Below, in pieces: positions 33,020 through 41,799 of a DNA stretch of 64,000 nucleotides (position 1 is its first letter; each line of letters opens with the position of its first letter). The stretch is taken from contig NZ_JADMLG010000018.1 in NCBI RefSeq assembly GCF_015674855.1, positions 62,001-126,000 of the forward strand, written 5' to 3'. Below the pieces are notes generated by a model that saw only the letters and a list, made by a program, of their open reading frames with translations, ran no database searches and had not been told where the DNA came from. A program made the translations under genes and the position numbers. Origin of the DNA: Nocardia bovistercoris (GTDB lineage: Bacteria > Actinomycetota > Actinomycetes > Mycobacteriales > Mycobacteriaceae).

Positions 33020-33820
33020 TTGACGGATATCGCACTGTGGCAATATGTTACTTTTGCCGGAAGCGCATTCGCCGCGGGAATCGTGGACGCGATTGTGGGC
33101 GGTGGCGGGTTGCTTCAACTTCCGGTGCTCCTCGGGTCACTCGATGTCGGCGGCGGGGTTGCCACTCCGCTCGGCGTGAACAAGGCCGTGACAGCGATCG
33201 GCAATACCGCGTCGATCGCCCAGTTCTGGCGGCGTAATCCGGACTCACGCGTCGATCCGAGAATACTGATCGGGCCGGGATTGATAGCCGTGGTCTCGGC
33301 GTCCGTCGGCGCTCTGTTTGTCAGCAATGTGCCGATTCAGACGTTGCGACCGATCATCATCGTGTGCCTGCTGGCGGCATTGGTCAACACGCTTCGCGGC
33401 ACCGGGAAGGGAAAGGAGCAGGATCGATCGGAACAATCGTCGCGGGGGCGGCATGCGGAAATAAGACTCGCTGCGGTCTCGACGGTGCTCGGACTCTACG
33501 ACGGCTTCGTTGGACCCGGAACCGGGACATTTCTCCTACTGTCGCATCGAAGGCTACTGCGTCGGACTCTCACCGATTCGTTGGCGACCACCAAAATAAT
33601 TCAGTGCGGAATGAACATAGGCGGCGCGGCAGTACTGCTGTCGCAGGGTGTATTCGTCTGGCACCTGATACTTCTCATGGGGGCGTGCAGTATGGGAGGA
33701 GCCTCCATTGGGGCGAGAATAGCTTTGAACGGGAAGGACCAGCTGATCAAGAGAGTGCTTGTGGCTGCAGTCCTGGCGACCGTCGTCAAACTCATCTACG
33801 ACCAGATCAGTTCTTGGTAG
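33020..33820 (+). CDS. TauE/SafE-family membrane permease
   Basis: 266 residues with about eight hydrophobic helices and the two half-signatures AGIVDAIVGGGGLLQLPVLL and VLGLYDGFVGPGTGTFLLLS typical of TauE/SafE. The family exports sulfite, sulfoacetate and other organic anions. The start is probably TTG 33020. Located between the BKACE-like gene and a dehydrogenase, it could export a product or by-product of this operon. Confidence 0.88.
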   Translation: MTDIALWQYVTFAGSAFAAGIVDAIVGGGGLLQLPVLLGSLDVGGGVATPLGVNKAVTAIGNTASIAQFWRRNPDSRVDPRILIGPGLIAVVSASVGALFVSNVPIQTLRPIIIVCLLAALVNTLRGTGKGKEQDRSEQSSRGRHAEIRLAAVSTVLGLYDGFVGPGTGTFLLLSHRRLLRRTLTDSLATTKIIQCGMNIGGAAVLLSQGVFVWHLILLMGACSMGGASIGARIALNGKDQLIKRVLVAAVLATVVKLIYDQISSW

Positions 33821-33836
33821 ACGAGGAGTATGCATT

Positions 33837-34964
33837 GTGCAGAAGAGTTTCACGGAATTCGAAGTACTCGCTGACAGACATGACCTGATCGCCTTTGCGC
33901 GAGATGCACTACAGGATGCGGGCGCGGCACATCAGGCCGCGACCGTCACCGCGGAGGTCTTGGTGGAAGCGGACACCGCAGGCGTCGAGAGTCACGGTGT
34001 TTCCAGGCTGAAGCGATACCTGTCCGGACTTTCCACGGGTCGGATCGACGGCCGTGCTCGCTGTCGAGTGGTGGTGGACGCAGGCAGCCTCCTGGTAGTG
34101 GACGGTAACAACGGCCTGGGTCCGGCGGTATTTCAACAGGCAACCGATCTCGCCATCGACAAGGCGATCGCGAGCGATCTGTCCATCACATTCGTCAGAA
34201 ATTCGAACCACATGGGAATGACCGGTTGGTTCACGCGGCGGGCAGCATTTCAGGGGCTGTTTTCCATCGCCTGCACGAACGGAGTCCCGCTGGTTGCGCC
34301 GTCGAACGGCAAGAATGCGATGTTCGGAACCAATCCGATCAGTTTTTCGCTGTCGACTCGATCGGATCACGTGACGTTCGACGGTGCCACCGGCGTGGTC
34401 TCGCGGGGGAAGCTCGAACAACTGGCGCGGTCCGGCGGGACGATGCTCGACGATTGGGTGATAGACACCTCGGGCACGCCGGTCACGAATCTCGAAGAGG
34501 CAATCGCAGGGCTCGAGGGTGGGCGCGGATGCGCCATCCATCCCATAGGCGGGTCCACCGCGGAGCGCGGCGGGCACAAGGGCTATGGCCTCTCACTGCT
34601 TGTCGAATTGCTCTGCGGTCCACTTGCCGGAGGGCCGTGGAGTTTGCACACCCATCTTCCCGACAGGCCCGCGCAGGTCGGACAGTTCATGATGTGTCTC
34701 AAACCCGACGCTGTCGGTGACCGAGCGGTGATCGACACCGCCGTCGAGAGCATGCTGCGTGAAATTCGAGAAGCGAGGTCCGCGACGCCGTCGAATCCGG
34801 TGCGCGTTCCGGGTGACAGACGTAGGCAGACGAGTTCGTTCAGGTCGGCGAACGGCGTGCCACTCGGCGCGCAGACCGCGCAGATTCTCATGGACATCTC
34901 TCGCGAAACCGGAATTCCTTTCAAATTCAGCACACTCGAAAAGGGGAATCGAAATGAAATATAG
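33837..34964 (+). CDS. MDH2/LDH2-family (malate/L-lactate dehydrogenase) oxidoreductase
   Basis: 375 residues. LVEADTAGVESHGVSRLKRYL, FVRNSNHMGMTGWFT, PSNGKNAMFGTNPISFSL and GGHKGYGLSLLVELLCG are standard for the family that includes sulfolactate, ureidoglycolate and 2,3-diketogulonate reductases; all use NAD(P)H to reduce 2-keto acids. GTG 33837 with GAGGAG upstream. With the TauE permease and an aminotransferase, a sulfonate such as sulfolactate is one possibility, not more than that. Its 3' end overlaps the VOC gene. Confidence 0.85.
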   Translation: MQKSFTEFEVLADRHDLIAFARDALQDAGAAHQAATVTAEVLVEADTAGVESHGVSRLKRYLSGLSTGRIDGRARCRVVVDAGSLLVVDGNNGLGPAVFQQATDLAIDKAIASDLSITFVRNSNHMGMTGWFTRRAAFQGLFSIACTNGVPLVAPSNGKNAMFGTNPISFSLSTRSDHVTFDGATGVVSRGKLEQLARSGGTMLDDWVIDTSGTPVTNLEEAIAGLEGGRGCAIHPIGGSTAERGGHKGYGLSLLVELLCGPLAGGPWSLHTHLPDRPAQVGQFMMCLKPDAVGDRAVIDTAVESMLREIREARSATPSNPVRVPGDRRRQTSSFRSANGVPLGAQTAQILMDISRETGIPFKFSTLEKGNRNEI

Positions 34965-35370
34965 GCGTCTCGATCATACGGTGCTCACCGTCGCGGACGT
35001 AGCCGCGACCGTGCAGTTCTACGGTCAGGTACTCGGTATGGAAGTGCTGACATTCGACAGCCTGCGGAAGGGGCGCAAGGCCCTGAAGTTCGGCGACTCC
35101 AAGATCAATATTCACGAGTACGGAAACGAGATTCCGCCACATGCGCAGAATCCCGGACCAGGAACGGAGCACCTCTGCTTCATCGTCGAGGATCCTATCG
35201 CGGAAGTCGAGCAGAGAATTCGATCCGCAGGTGGCGTGATCGAGGACGGACCGGTCGAGCGCACCGGCGCTCTGGGTCCGATACTCAGTGTGTATATTCG
35301 CGATCCGGACGGGAATCTGATAGAGATCAGCAACTACATCGATGATGCGGCCGCGGCAAAGGGGCTATGA
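34954..35370 (+). CDS. VOC-superfamily (glyoxalase/dioxygenase) protein
   Basis: 138 residues with paired beta-alpha-beta-beta-beta units: RRLDHTVLTVADVAATVQFY, GTEHLCFIVEDPIAEV and the C-terminal YIRDPDGNLIEISNYI. Metal ligands expected are His8, His66-equivalent and Glu near the end (LIEIS). It is a full-length single-domain member. Substrate unknown. ATG 34954 lies in the dehydrogenase's last codons. Confidence 0.85.
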   Translation: MKYRRLDHTVLTVADVAATVQFYGQVLGMEVLTFDSLRKGRKALKFGDSKINIHEYGNEIPPHAQNPGPGTEHLCFIVEDPIAEVEQRIRSAGGVIEDGPVERTGALGPILSVYIRDPDGNLIEISNYIDDAAAAKGL

Positions 35371-35371
35371 G

Positions 35372-36565
35372 ATGTCGGTCGCCCCTTCGCTACAGATGTC
35401 ACCGCGCTTGGCGGCATCACGTCCTTCGCCCACTCTGACCTTGGCGGCGATGGTCAAGCAACGTCGCTCCCGGGGAGAGTCGATCATCGCGTTCAATTCC
35501 GGCGAACCGCTGGCCGACGTGCCCTCGTACATCACCGATGCCGCGAGTATTGCCTGCCGGATGGAAGAGATGCATCGATACACCGACGCGCGCGGACTAC
35601 CGTCGCTGCGGAAGGACATCGTGTCGAAATGCCTGCGCGATTCCGGAGTGGAGATCGACATCGAACAGGTGAATGTCTCGAACGGCGCCAAACAGGCGAT
35701 CTACGAGGCCGTCTTGGCCACCGTGGGCGTCGGTGACGAAGCAATAGTTCTTGCGCCGTACTGGCCTTCGTACATCGACGCGGTTGCCTTGGCGGGTGGC
35801 ACCGCGGTGGTCGCTCAGATCGTCGATGTGTACGACATCGACAGTGTGATCGAGAAACTCGATGAATCGGTGTCGGATCGGACGCGGCTCGTAGTGTTCT
35901 CCAATCCGTGCAATCCCAGCGGTCGCGTCTTCACGGCCGACGAGATGGCCCGGATCGGATCGTGGGCAACGCGGCACGGTGTGTGGGTGTTGTCCGACGA
36001 GATCTACGAACACATGAATTACGTGCCTTCGGGTTCGCTGACGTCCTACTTGTGTATTGCCGACAGCGCAGCGAACGGCATCGTGATCAATGGCGTGGCC
36101 AAGTCGTACTCGATGACCGGATGGCGCGTGGGATGGTCCATCACACCGCCTGCTCTCGCCCGCGGGATCGCGAGCCTGCGCAGTCAGATATCGTCGAATG
36201 TCTGCAACATCTCCCAGTTCGCCGCTGCCTCCGCGCTGTCCGCGGGATTGCGTGAGGTCGCGCTGGCGCGCGATGAGCTGAGGCAGCGACGCGACTTGAT
36301 GGTGGAACTTCTTTCGGGCATCGACGGGGTCAGCTGGACGATCCCGGACGGCGGTATGTACGTCTTCGCGAGGATCCGAGACTACGGCGATCATTTCGAC
36401 AGCACGGTGAAGCTGGCCGAGTACCTCTTGGATCGTCACGGCGTCGCCACGGTGCCGGGTGAAGCGTTCGGGTGCCCTGGCTACCTGAGGCTGTCCTTCA
36501 GTCTGCCCGAGCGAGACATCCACGAAGGAGTGGCGAGGCTACGATCCGGTCTCGAGGTCGGCTGA
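35372..36565 (+). CDS. Class I/II PLP aminotransferase (aspartate aminotransferase-like)
   Basis: 397 residues. FNSGEPLADVPSYI, YTDARGLPSLRKDI, FSNPCNPSGRVF, WVLSDEIYEHMNY and the PLP lysine in INGVAKSYSMTGWRVGW are diagnostic of the aspartate/aromatic aminotransferase class. It could make an amino acid from the keto acid handled by the dehydrogenase, or the reverse. Start ATG 35372, one base after the VOC stop. Last gene of the operon; a perfect hairpin follows. Confidence 0.9.
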   Translation: MSVAPSLQMSPRLAASRPSPTLTLAAMVKQRRSRGESIIAFNSGEPLADVPSYITDAASIACRMEEMHRYTDARGLPSLRKDIVSKCLRDSGVEIDIEQVNVSNGAKQAIYEAVLATVGVGDEAIVLAPYWPSYIDAVALAGGTAVVAQIVDVYDIDSVIEKLDESVSDRTRLVVFSNPCNPSGRVFTADEMARIGSWATRHGVWVLSDEIYEHMNYVPSGSLTSYLCIADSAANGIVINGVAKSYSMTGWRVGWSITPPALARGIASLRSQISSNVCNISQFAAASALSAGLREVALARDELRQRRDLMVELLSGIDGVSWTIPDGGMYVFARIRDYGDHFDSTVKLAEYLLDRHGVATVPGEAFGCPGYLRLSFSLPERDIHEGVARLRSGLEVG

Positions 36566-36657
36566 GGCGAGAACTGTCGAGTCGGAGAACCGGGCCACGA
36601 TGCACCCTGCCTCCCACTGTGACCATCTGCTTTACCGCACCGCGGTCATGTGACGCC

Positions 36658-36695
36658 GGTGGCCGCGCCGAGTGCCGGTACTCGGCGCGGCCACC
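36658..36695. terminator. Perfect 16-bp stem-loop between convergent genes
   Basis: GGTGGCCGCGCCGAGT / ACTCGGCGCGGCCACC with a 6-base loop (gccggt). It lies 92 bp after the aminotransferase stop and 12 bp beyond the stop of the reverse-strand pseudogene, so it can end transcription from both sides. Confidence 0.85.
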
Positions 36696-36707
36696 CGCCG
36701 TGCACGG

Positions 36708-37064
36708 TCAGCTGTCGGTGTCGACGGTTTCGATGACCGGCAGCCACGCCACGGCGTTGTCCTTGAAGGACTGGTGTACCGGGGTCAGGCCGGTGTGGTC
36801 GTCCAGAGCCGTCATCGTGATGCCCATGGCGTCGCCACCCTCGTCGCCCGCGGCAAGCAACGCTCCGCAGGTGGGGTAGAACCCGCGCTTGGTCGTGTGA
36901 TAGGTGTGGTACCAGGTCGGCTCGCCGCTCTCACCGGCTCAGGAGACCGTGTCCAGCGGGAAGTCGATCGCGGCCGTGATGTCGCGCGGCCGAGCGCGGG
37001 GGTCGAGTAGCGGACTACTCGTGAAGGTCCGGACCGCGACGAGGACGATCGAGACAGTTCTCAT
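36708..37064 (-). pseudogene. Hypothetical gene interrupted by one in-frame TGA
   Basis: ATG 37064 to TGA 36708 is one frame of 119 codons except for a single TGA at 36939-36941 (codon 42). Before it the text reads MRTVSIVLVAVRTFTSSPLL ... DITAAIDFPLDTVS; after it GESGEPTWYHTYHTTKRGFY, YPTCGALLAAGDEGGDAMG and PVHQSFKDNAVAWLPVIE. Both halves have the codon bias of this genome. One base change (GGA to TGA) would explain the break. A sequencing error or two separate genes are alternatives. Family not recognised. Confidence 0.6.
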
Positions 37065-37112
37065 TTCGACGTAGGAGCTCACTTCTCGAGCTCGCACCAG
37101 AAGGACACGGAC

Positions 37113-38960
37113 ATGCCGGAAAACAATGGGGTGCGCGCGAACGCAGGAAAAGACAGCCTTTTAGTTTCGTTACGGAATTTTATTCGTACCAAGGGCAACG
37201 ACTATCTCGATGATCCGAATGTGTCGTCCATCGGCATCGGATACAAACAGGTCGACGGCAGGCCCACCGACGATATCTCCATCCAGTTCACGGTGAACGA
37301 GAAAGTATCCGAGCCCGAAGCGGTCGACGGCCTCGAAACCTCGTCGTTGCCCGCCACGATCGTCGTCGACGGCGTCGAAGTGCCGACCGACGTCCTGGAG
37401 CGGCGCTTCGCACCGTCGTTCCGCGTCGTCGCCGAAGCGGTTGCGCCACAACGTAAGACCAGGCTCGATCCGATCATGCCCGGGATCAGCGTCGGCAATG
37501 TGCACGCCAGTGCGGGCACGATCGGATGCATCGTCTACGACCGCGAGACCGGCGCACCGTATGTCCTGAGCAACTGGCATGTGCTGCACACCGCCGAGGG
37601 GGCGCTCGGTGACGATGTCGTGCAGCCGGGACCGCGGGACGACAATCGCGTCGACCGCAATCGGCTCGGCGCGCTGGTGCGCTCACATCTGGGCAATGCG
37701 GGCGACTGCGCGGTTGCCGGTATCGACGGCCGTCGGTTCGATGGCGCGATCAGCAGACTCGGGATCACCCCCGACACACTCGGCGATCCCGAACTCGGTG
37801 ACCGCGTGGTCAAGAGCGGCCGGACCACCGAGGTGACCCACGGCATCGTGCGACGTGTCGACGTCATCGCGAACATCGACTACCGCGGCGTCGGCACTCG
37901 CGCGATCGGCGGCTTCGAAATCGGGCCGGATCCGGACATTCTCTCGTCCGACGGCGAGATCAGCGGTCCGGGCGACTCCGGCTCGGCGTGGTTGTTCACG
38001 CTGGCCGACGGCAGTACGAGCAAGGTGCTCGCCGGTCTGCATTTCGCCGGGGAGACCGCGGGCAGCACCGATGAACACGCTCTCGCCTGTCTGCCGGAAT
38101 CGGTATTCGAGAAACTCGGCATCACGCTCACGCCGCCCGCAGCCGAAGAAGCGGTGGTCATCGCCGGATACGACCCGGGATTCCTGTCCTCGGCGGTGCC
38201 GGCACCCGATGTCGACGCGCAGGCGCGAACGGATATCGCCACCGCGCTCGACGGGACGACCGTGCTGCACTACACGCACTTCTCGCTGACGGTGCGGCGT
38301 TCGCGCCGATTCGCGATGTGGGTGGCGTGGAATATCGACGGTGCGGCGCTCAAGAAGATCAGCCGCAAGAAACTCGATTTCGTCAAAGATGCCAGACTGC
38401 CCGCGCAGGAGCAGGTCGGCAACGAACTGTATCGGGACAATCGGCTCGATCGCGGTCATATCGCCCGCAGGGCGGATCTGGTGTGGGGAAGTATGGCCGA
38501 GGCGGCGAAGGCGAACAAGGATTCGTTCTTCTACACCAATATCTCTCCACAGATGGACGACTTCAATCAGAGTATGCGACACGGCATCTGGGGACGGCTC
38601 GAGGACGCGATATTCGCCGAGGTCGACGTGGACGATCTGCGGGTCAGCGTATTCGGCGGCCCGGTTTTCGCCGCCGATGATCGCGAGTTCCGCGGCGTGC
38701 GGATTCCCCGCGCGTTCTGGAAGGTGATCGCCTACGTCGAGCAGTCCGAACTGAAGGCGCGCGGATTCGTGTTGAGCCAGAATCTGGAACAGCTCGAGAT
38801 GCTGGACCTCGACGAGTTCCGGGTGTTCCAGGTGCCGCTGGCCGATATCGAACAGCGCACCCTCGTGCGCTTCCCGCAGGCGCTGCGCGCCGCCGATCTG
38901 CACATCGCAGCGGAGGAATCGCCGACGCCGCTGGAATCGCTGTCCGACATCCGTTGGTGA
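37113..38960 (+). CDS. Trypsin-like protease fused to a DNA/RNA non-specific endonuclease
   Basis: 615 residues. Residues about 120-335 are a trypsin-fold protease: SNWHVLH (His156), GDCAVAGI (Asp198) and SGPGDSGSAW (Ser289). Residues about 380-600 are a NucA-like nuclease with LDRGHIARRADLVWG (DRGH, His449) and FFYTNISPQMDDFNQ (Asn476). There is no signal peptide. A protease joined to a nuclease is an architecture I associate with bacterial conflict or programmed-response systems. It may cleave itself or a partner to release the nuclease. Overlaps the next gene by one base. Confidence 0.88.
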   Translation: MPENNGVRANAGKDSLLVSLRNFIRTKGNDYLDDPNVSSIGIGYKQVDGRPTDDISIQFTVNEKVSEPEAVDGLETSSLPATIVVDGVEVPTDVLERRFAPSFRVVAEAVAPQRKTRLDPIMPGISVGNVHASAGTIGCIVYDRETGAPYVLSNWHVLHTAEGALGDDVVQPGPRDDNRVDRNRLGALVRSHLGNAGDCAVAGIDGRRFDGAISRLGITPDTLGDPELGDRVVKSGRTTEVTHGIVRRVDVIANIDYRGVGTRAIGGFEIGPDPDILSSDGEISGPGDSGSAWLFTLADGSTSKVLAGLHFAGETAGSTDEHALACLPESVFEKLGITLTPPAAEEAVVIAGYDPGFLSSAVPAPDVDAQARTDIATALDGTTVLHYTHFSLTVRRSRRFAMWVAWNIDGAALKKISRKKLDFVKDARLPAQEQVGNELYRDNRLDRGHIARRADLVWGSMAEAAKANKDSFFYTNISPQMDDFNQSMRHGIWGRLEDAIFAEVDVDDLRVSVFGGPVFAADDREFRGVRIPRAFWKVIAYVEQSELKARGFVLSQNLEQLEMLDLDEFRVFQVPLADIEQRTLVRFPQALRAADLHIAAEESPTPLESLSDIRW

Positions 38961-39328
38961 TGTCGCACAACCGGATTCGCCTGCCGACGGACAGACGCGT
39001 CCGCGGCACGGTGATCCTGCCCGCCGATGCTCCCGCCCGCACCGCGCCGGTTCTCGTCGAGGTGCGCGACGTCACCTCGATGGACGGGCCTGCCCCCGTG
39101 GTCGGGAGCATCGTGCTGGCGAACGTGCCGATTCGTCCGGGCGGCCGATGTGCGTTCGAGCTGTTCACCCCGGATATGGAACTTTCGGTGTCGCTGTCGT
39201 TGCGGTGTCACATCGATATCTCCGGCACCGGCGTCATCGACACCGGTGACCTGCTGTCGACACGGTCGATACCCGTCGATTCGGCCGGTGATGTGGAGGG
39301 ACTCGTGGTCCCGGTGGTCCTGATCTGA
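38960..39328 (+). CDS. YbaY-like beta-sandwich protein
   Basis: 122 residues. VRGTVILPADAPARTAPVLV, VEVRDVTSMDGPAPVVGS and a final strand-rich part follow the YbaY/type III pilotin-like pattern ('...V.L.DVSxxDAPa.vva...'), but without the lipoprotein signal. It is translationally coupled to the protease-nuclease gene, so it may bind or restrain that protein. Start ATG 38960. Confidence 0.6.
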   Translation: MSHNRIRLPTDRRVRGTVILPADAPARTAPVLVEVRDVTSMDGPAPVVGSIVLANVPIRPGGRCAFELFTPDMELSVSLSLRCHIDISGTGVIDTGDLLSTRSIPVDSAGDVEGLVVPVVLI

Positions 39329-39500
39329 CCCCGCACCGCCGATCTCGGACTCGGTACCGGATTGGGGTACGGCACCACTCGTGTCATCCGATGTCCGAGA
39401 CGCGCATTCTGTGATCGGAACACTCGGGGATGCCATTCGTTCAATTGCCGCCGCCGGCTGAACACCTACCGGCGCACATCGATTCGAGGGAGTGGATACG

Positions 39501-40592
39501 GTGACTACCGACTACACCGTACGTGCGGATATCGAGACCGACGACACCGGTGAATACGGATCCGGGCCGGAGGCCGGAACCGCCGTCGTGGGAAGCGCCA
39601 CCCGAGGGGAACGCGAGATCCGCCACGCCGCGGTCGACGGATTGGCGATATTCGAAGGCGATATCGTGCTGGGAACCCTGGACGAGGTAGCGGCGCAGGC
39701 CGGTCCGGAAGGTGTCGGGCTCACCGGGAGCGCTTTCCGCTGGCCGATGGCGACCGTTCCCTTCGAAATCGATCCCGCGCTGCCGAATCGCTCGCGCGTC
39801 ACCGACGCGGTGGCGCACTGGTCGAGCCGCGCCGGGATCCGATTCGTACCGCGTACCGCCGCACACACCGATTTCGTGCGTTTCGTTCCGAGTACCGCGA
39901 GCCGATCGGCCGTGGGAAGGCGCGGGGGCCGCCAGGACATCGAAATCGCCGCCACCGCGCCGACGGGGTCGGTGATTCACGAAATGGGCCACGCCGTTGG
40001 CCTGTGGCACGAACAGAGCCGCGAGGACCGCAATACCTTCATCGAGGTCAGGCTCGCGAATGTGCCCGCTGCGGAACAGCACAATTTCGATCAGCACATC
40101 GCCGACGGCGACGATCTGGGCCGCTACGACTTCGGCTCGATCATGCACTACTCGGCGAAAGCCTTCAGCTCCAACGGCCAGGACACCATCGTGCCGAGAG
40201 TCGCGTTGCCCCCTGGCGTGACTATGGGGCAGCGAAACAGTCTGTCCCAAGGCGATATCGACGCCGTGCACGCGATGTATCCGGACTGGTCCGGCATCGG
40301 CAACCGGTGGCGCAATATCGGCGGCATATTCCCGCGCACCGCTCCGGTGTCGGCGGTGTCGCGCCCGCCGAACAATCTCGATCTGTTCATCACCGGGAAT
40401 GACGGCCGGGTGTACACGTCGTGGTGGCAGGGTGGCAGCGACTGGTCCGGTATCGGTGATCGGTGGCGGAACATCGGCGGGGTCTTCCCGGTCGGCGCAC
40501 CACTCGCCGCGGTGGGGAGGACCCAGCGCAATCAGGATTTGTTCATCACGGGCAACGATGGTCGCGTCTACACCTCATGGTGGCAGAGATAG
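39501..40592 (+). CDS. Astacin-like metalloprotease with two C-terminal lectin/propeller-like repeats
   Basis: 363 residues. The zinc motif VIHEMGHAVGLWHEQSREDR is the full astacin signature (HExxHxxGxxHE) and FGSIMHYSAKAF supplies the Met-turn and Tyr. After residue about 265 come two near-identical repeats of about 50 residues (WSGIGNRWRNIGGIF, LDLFITGNDGRVYTSWWQ; then again), as in PLL/tectonin-type beta-propellers, though only two blades are present. No signal peptide; GTG 39501 is favoured by GAGGGAG eight bases before. It could act with the protease-nuclease in the same strand, 540 bp upstream. Confidence 0.88.
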   Translation: MTTDYTVRADIETDDTGEYGSGPEAGTAVVGSATRGEREIRHAAVDGLAIFEGDIVLGTLDEVAAQAGPEGVGLTGSAFRWPMATVPFEIDPALPNRSRVTDAVAHWSSRAGIRFVPRTAAHTDFVRFVPSTASRSAVGRRGGRQDIEIAATAPTGSVIHEMGHAVGLWHEQSREDRNTFIEVRLANVPAAEQHNFDQHIADGDDLGRYDFGSIMHYSAKAFSSNGQDTIVPRVALPPGVTMGQRNSLSQGDIDAVHAMYPDWSGIGNRWRNIGGIFPRTAPVSAVSRPPNNLDLFITGNDGRVYTSWWQGGSDWSGIGDRWRNIGGVFPVGAPLAAVGRTQRNQDLFITGNDGRVYTSWWQR

Positions 40593-40664
40593 CGGCACTC
40601 GGCGGACAGGTCGGTGCGACTCTCGGCCGACCTGTCCGGAACAGACGCGGCAGGTGCAACTTCC

Positions 40665-40874
40665 ATGATCGCGGCACTCGTCTTCCAGGACGTCTACCTG
40701 TTCGACGACAGCATCGAGAACAACCTGCGCTTGGCCCGTCCCGACGCGACACGTGGCGAGCTCGTGCGGCCCGGCTCGACGAGGTGATCGATCGCCTGAC
40801 CGAAGGCAGGCACACGAGGGTGGGGGGAGGCGGGCGCGCAACTGTCGGGCGGCGAACGTCAACGCGTGGCCATC
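40665..40874 (+). pseudogene. ABC exporter ATP-binding domain remnant
   Basis: MIAALVFQDVYLFDDSIENN (Q-loop region) is read in one frame, AARLDEVIDRLTEGRHTRVG in a second, and AQLSGGERQRVAI, the ABC signature, in the third (40836-40874). The Walker A and B ends are absent. This is a MsbA-type exporter fragment with at least two frameshifts. Confidence 0.8.
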
Positions 40875-40979
40875 GTCTCGGTGACGCCCCGGACCGCGCC
40901 GTGATCGTGAGGCGGCGGAATGCCTCGATATGCGCGTTCTCCGGCGAAACCTGAACGGTCGTCGCCGAATTGCACGACG

Positions 40980-41060
40980 TGCTCTACGCGTTCGGCGGCG
41001 TCGATGAGTTGGGTGCGGCGCTCCTGAGCGGGCTTGGTTCCCGGTCTGCCCGGCGTCGAG
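40980..41060 (-). pseudogene. TetR-family regulator N-terminal remnant
   Basis: Reverse-strand translation gives PGTKPAQERRTQLIDAAERV, which is the start of a TetR DNA-binding domain, but the helix-turn-helix that should follow is missing. Together with the ABC fragment it marks a decayed regulator-exporter pair. Confidence 0.5.
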
Positions 41061-41104
41061 CGGCGCTGACTGATTCCGCGGACTCTACCTCCCGCTGCGC
41101 GCAA

Positions 41105-41137
41105 GTCCGGCGATCGGTGGGGCACCGATCGCCGGAC
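41105..41137. terminator. Perfect 14-bp stem-loop after doxX-like gene
   Basis: GTCCGGCGATCGGT / ACCGATCGCCGGAC with loop GGGGC. It lies 24 bp beyond the reverse-strand stop at 41161. Confidence 0.85.
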
Positions 41138-41160
41138 GCTTGTGTCGGCCTTTCACCCGG

Positions 41161-41598
41161 TCAGCGCGTGAGCGCGGCGCGCAGCTCGCCGATGCCCGCG
41201 CGGCGCTCGTAGGCGATCCACGCGAAGACGGCGGCCAGCACCAGCGGGAAGATCGCCATCGCGGGCTTGTCGGCGATGAACGCCTGGGTCGCGGCGGCGA
41301 GCACGGTGAGAACGGACAAGCCCGCGGCGGCGAGGGCGCTCAGGCGCGGCACCATCAGGCCGATGCCGCCCGCGACCTCCGCGACGCCGATGAAGATGAG
41401 CAGCGCGATGGGGATGGTCAGGTTCTCGGGGGCGTTGTCGGTCAGGGCGGTCGGCATCACGAGTTTCGGCCCGCCGGAGGCGATGACGAAGAACAGTCCG
41501 AGCAGGATCTGCAGGGTCCACAGGACGCGGTTGCGGATCTTGCCGGGGCGGGCGGTGATGTCGTGGGCGAAGTCGGCGGTGGGGTTGGCGGTGGTCAT
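41161..41598 (-). CDS. DoxX-family membrane protein
   Basis: 145 residues with four hydrophobic helices: LWTLQILLGLFFVIASGGPK, IPIALLIFIGVAEVAGGIGL, LAAAGLSVLTVLAAATQAFI and AIFPLVLAAVFAWIAYERR. The GxxK after helix 1 and GxxEVxGxxGL in helix 2 are usual for DoxX. Function of such single proteins is unclear, often stress linked. Start ATG 41598, RBS GGAAGGACC. Confidence 0.88.
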   Translation of the reverse strand: MTTANPTADFAHDITARPGKIRNRVLWTLQILLGLFFVIASGGPKLVMPTALTDNAPENLTIPIALLIFIGVAEVAGGIGLMVPRLSALAAAGLSVLTVLAAATQAFIADKPAMAIFPLVLAAVFAWIAYERRAGIGELRAALTR

Positions 41599-41799
41599 TT
41601 CTGGTCCTTCCGGTCGGTCGCGCGGGGTGGTCGCGCGTTCAAGGGATAGGACGGAGCACCGTCACCGGATTCATCGCTGACCGTGAAAAGATTCTTCGAA
41701 CGCGATCCGGGTGGCCTCGGGGGCGCGGTCGGGCCGCGTCTCGGTGCCGGATGATCCGGACGTCGATCGACTGCCGGACACCGATGACGGTCGTGCCGT

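Noticed and set aside
40593..41160. An intact ABC transporter gene
   Set aside because: Conserved pieces lie in three different frames and lack Walker A and B ends, so it is a remnant.
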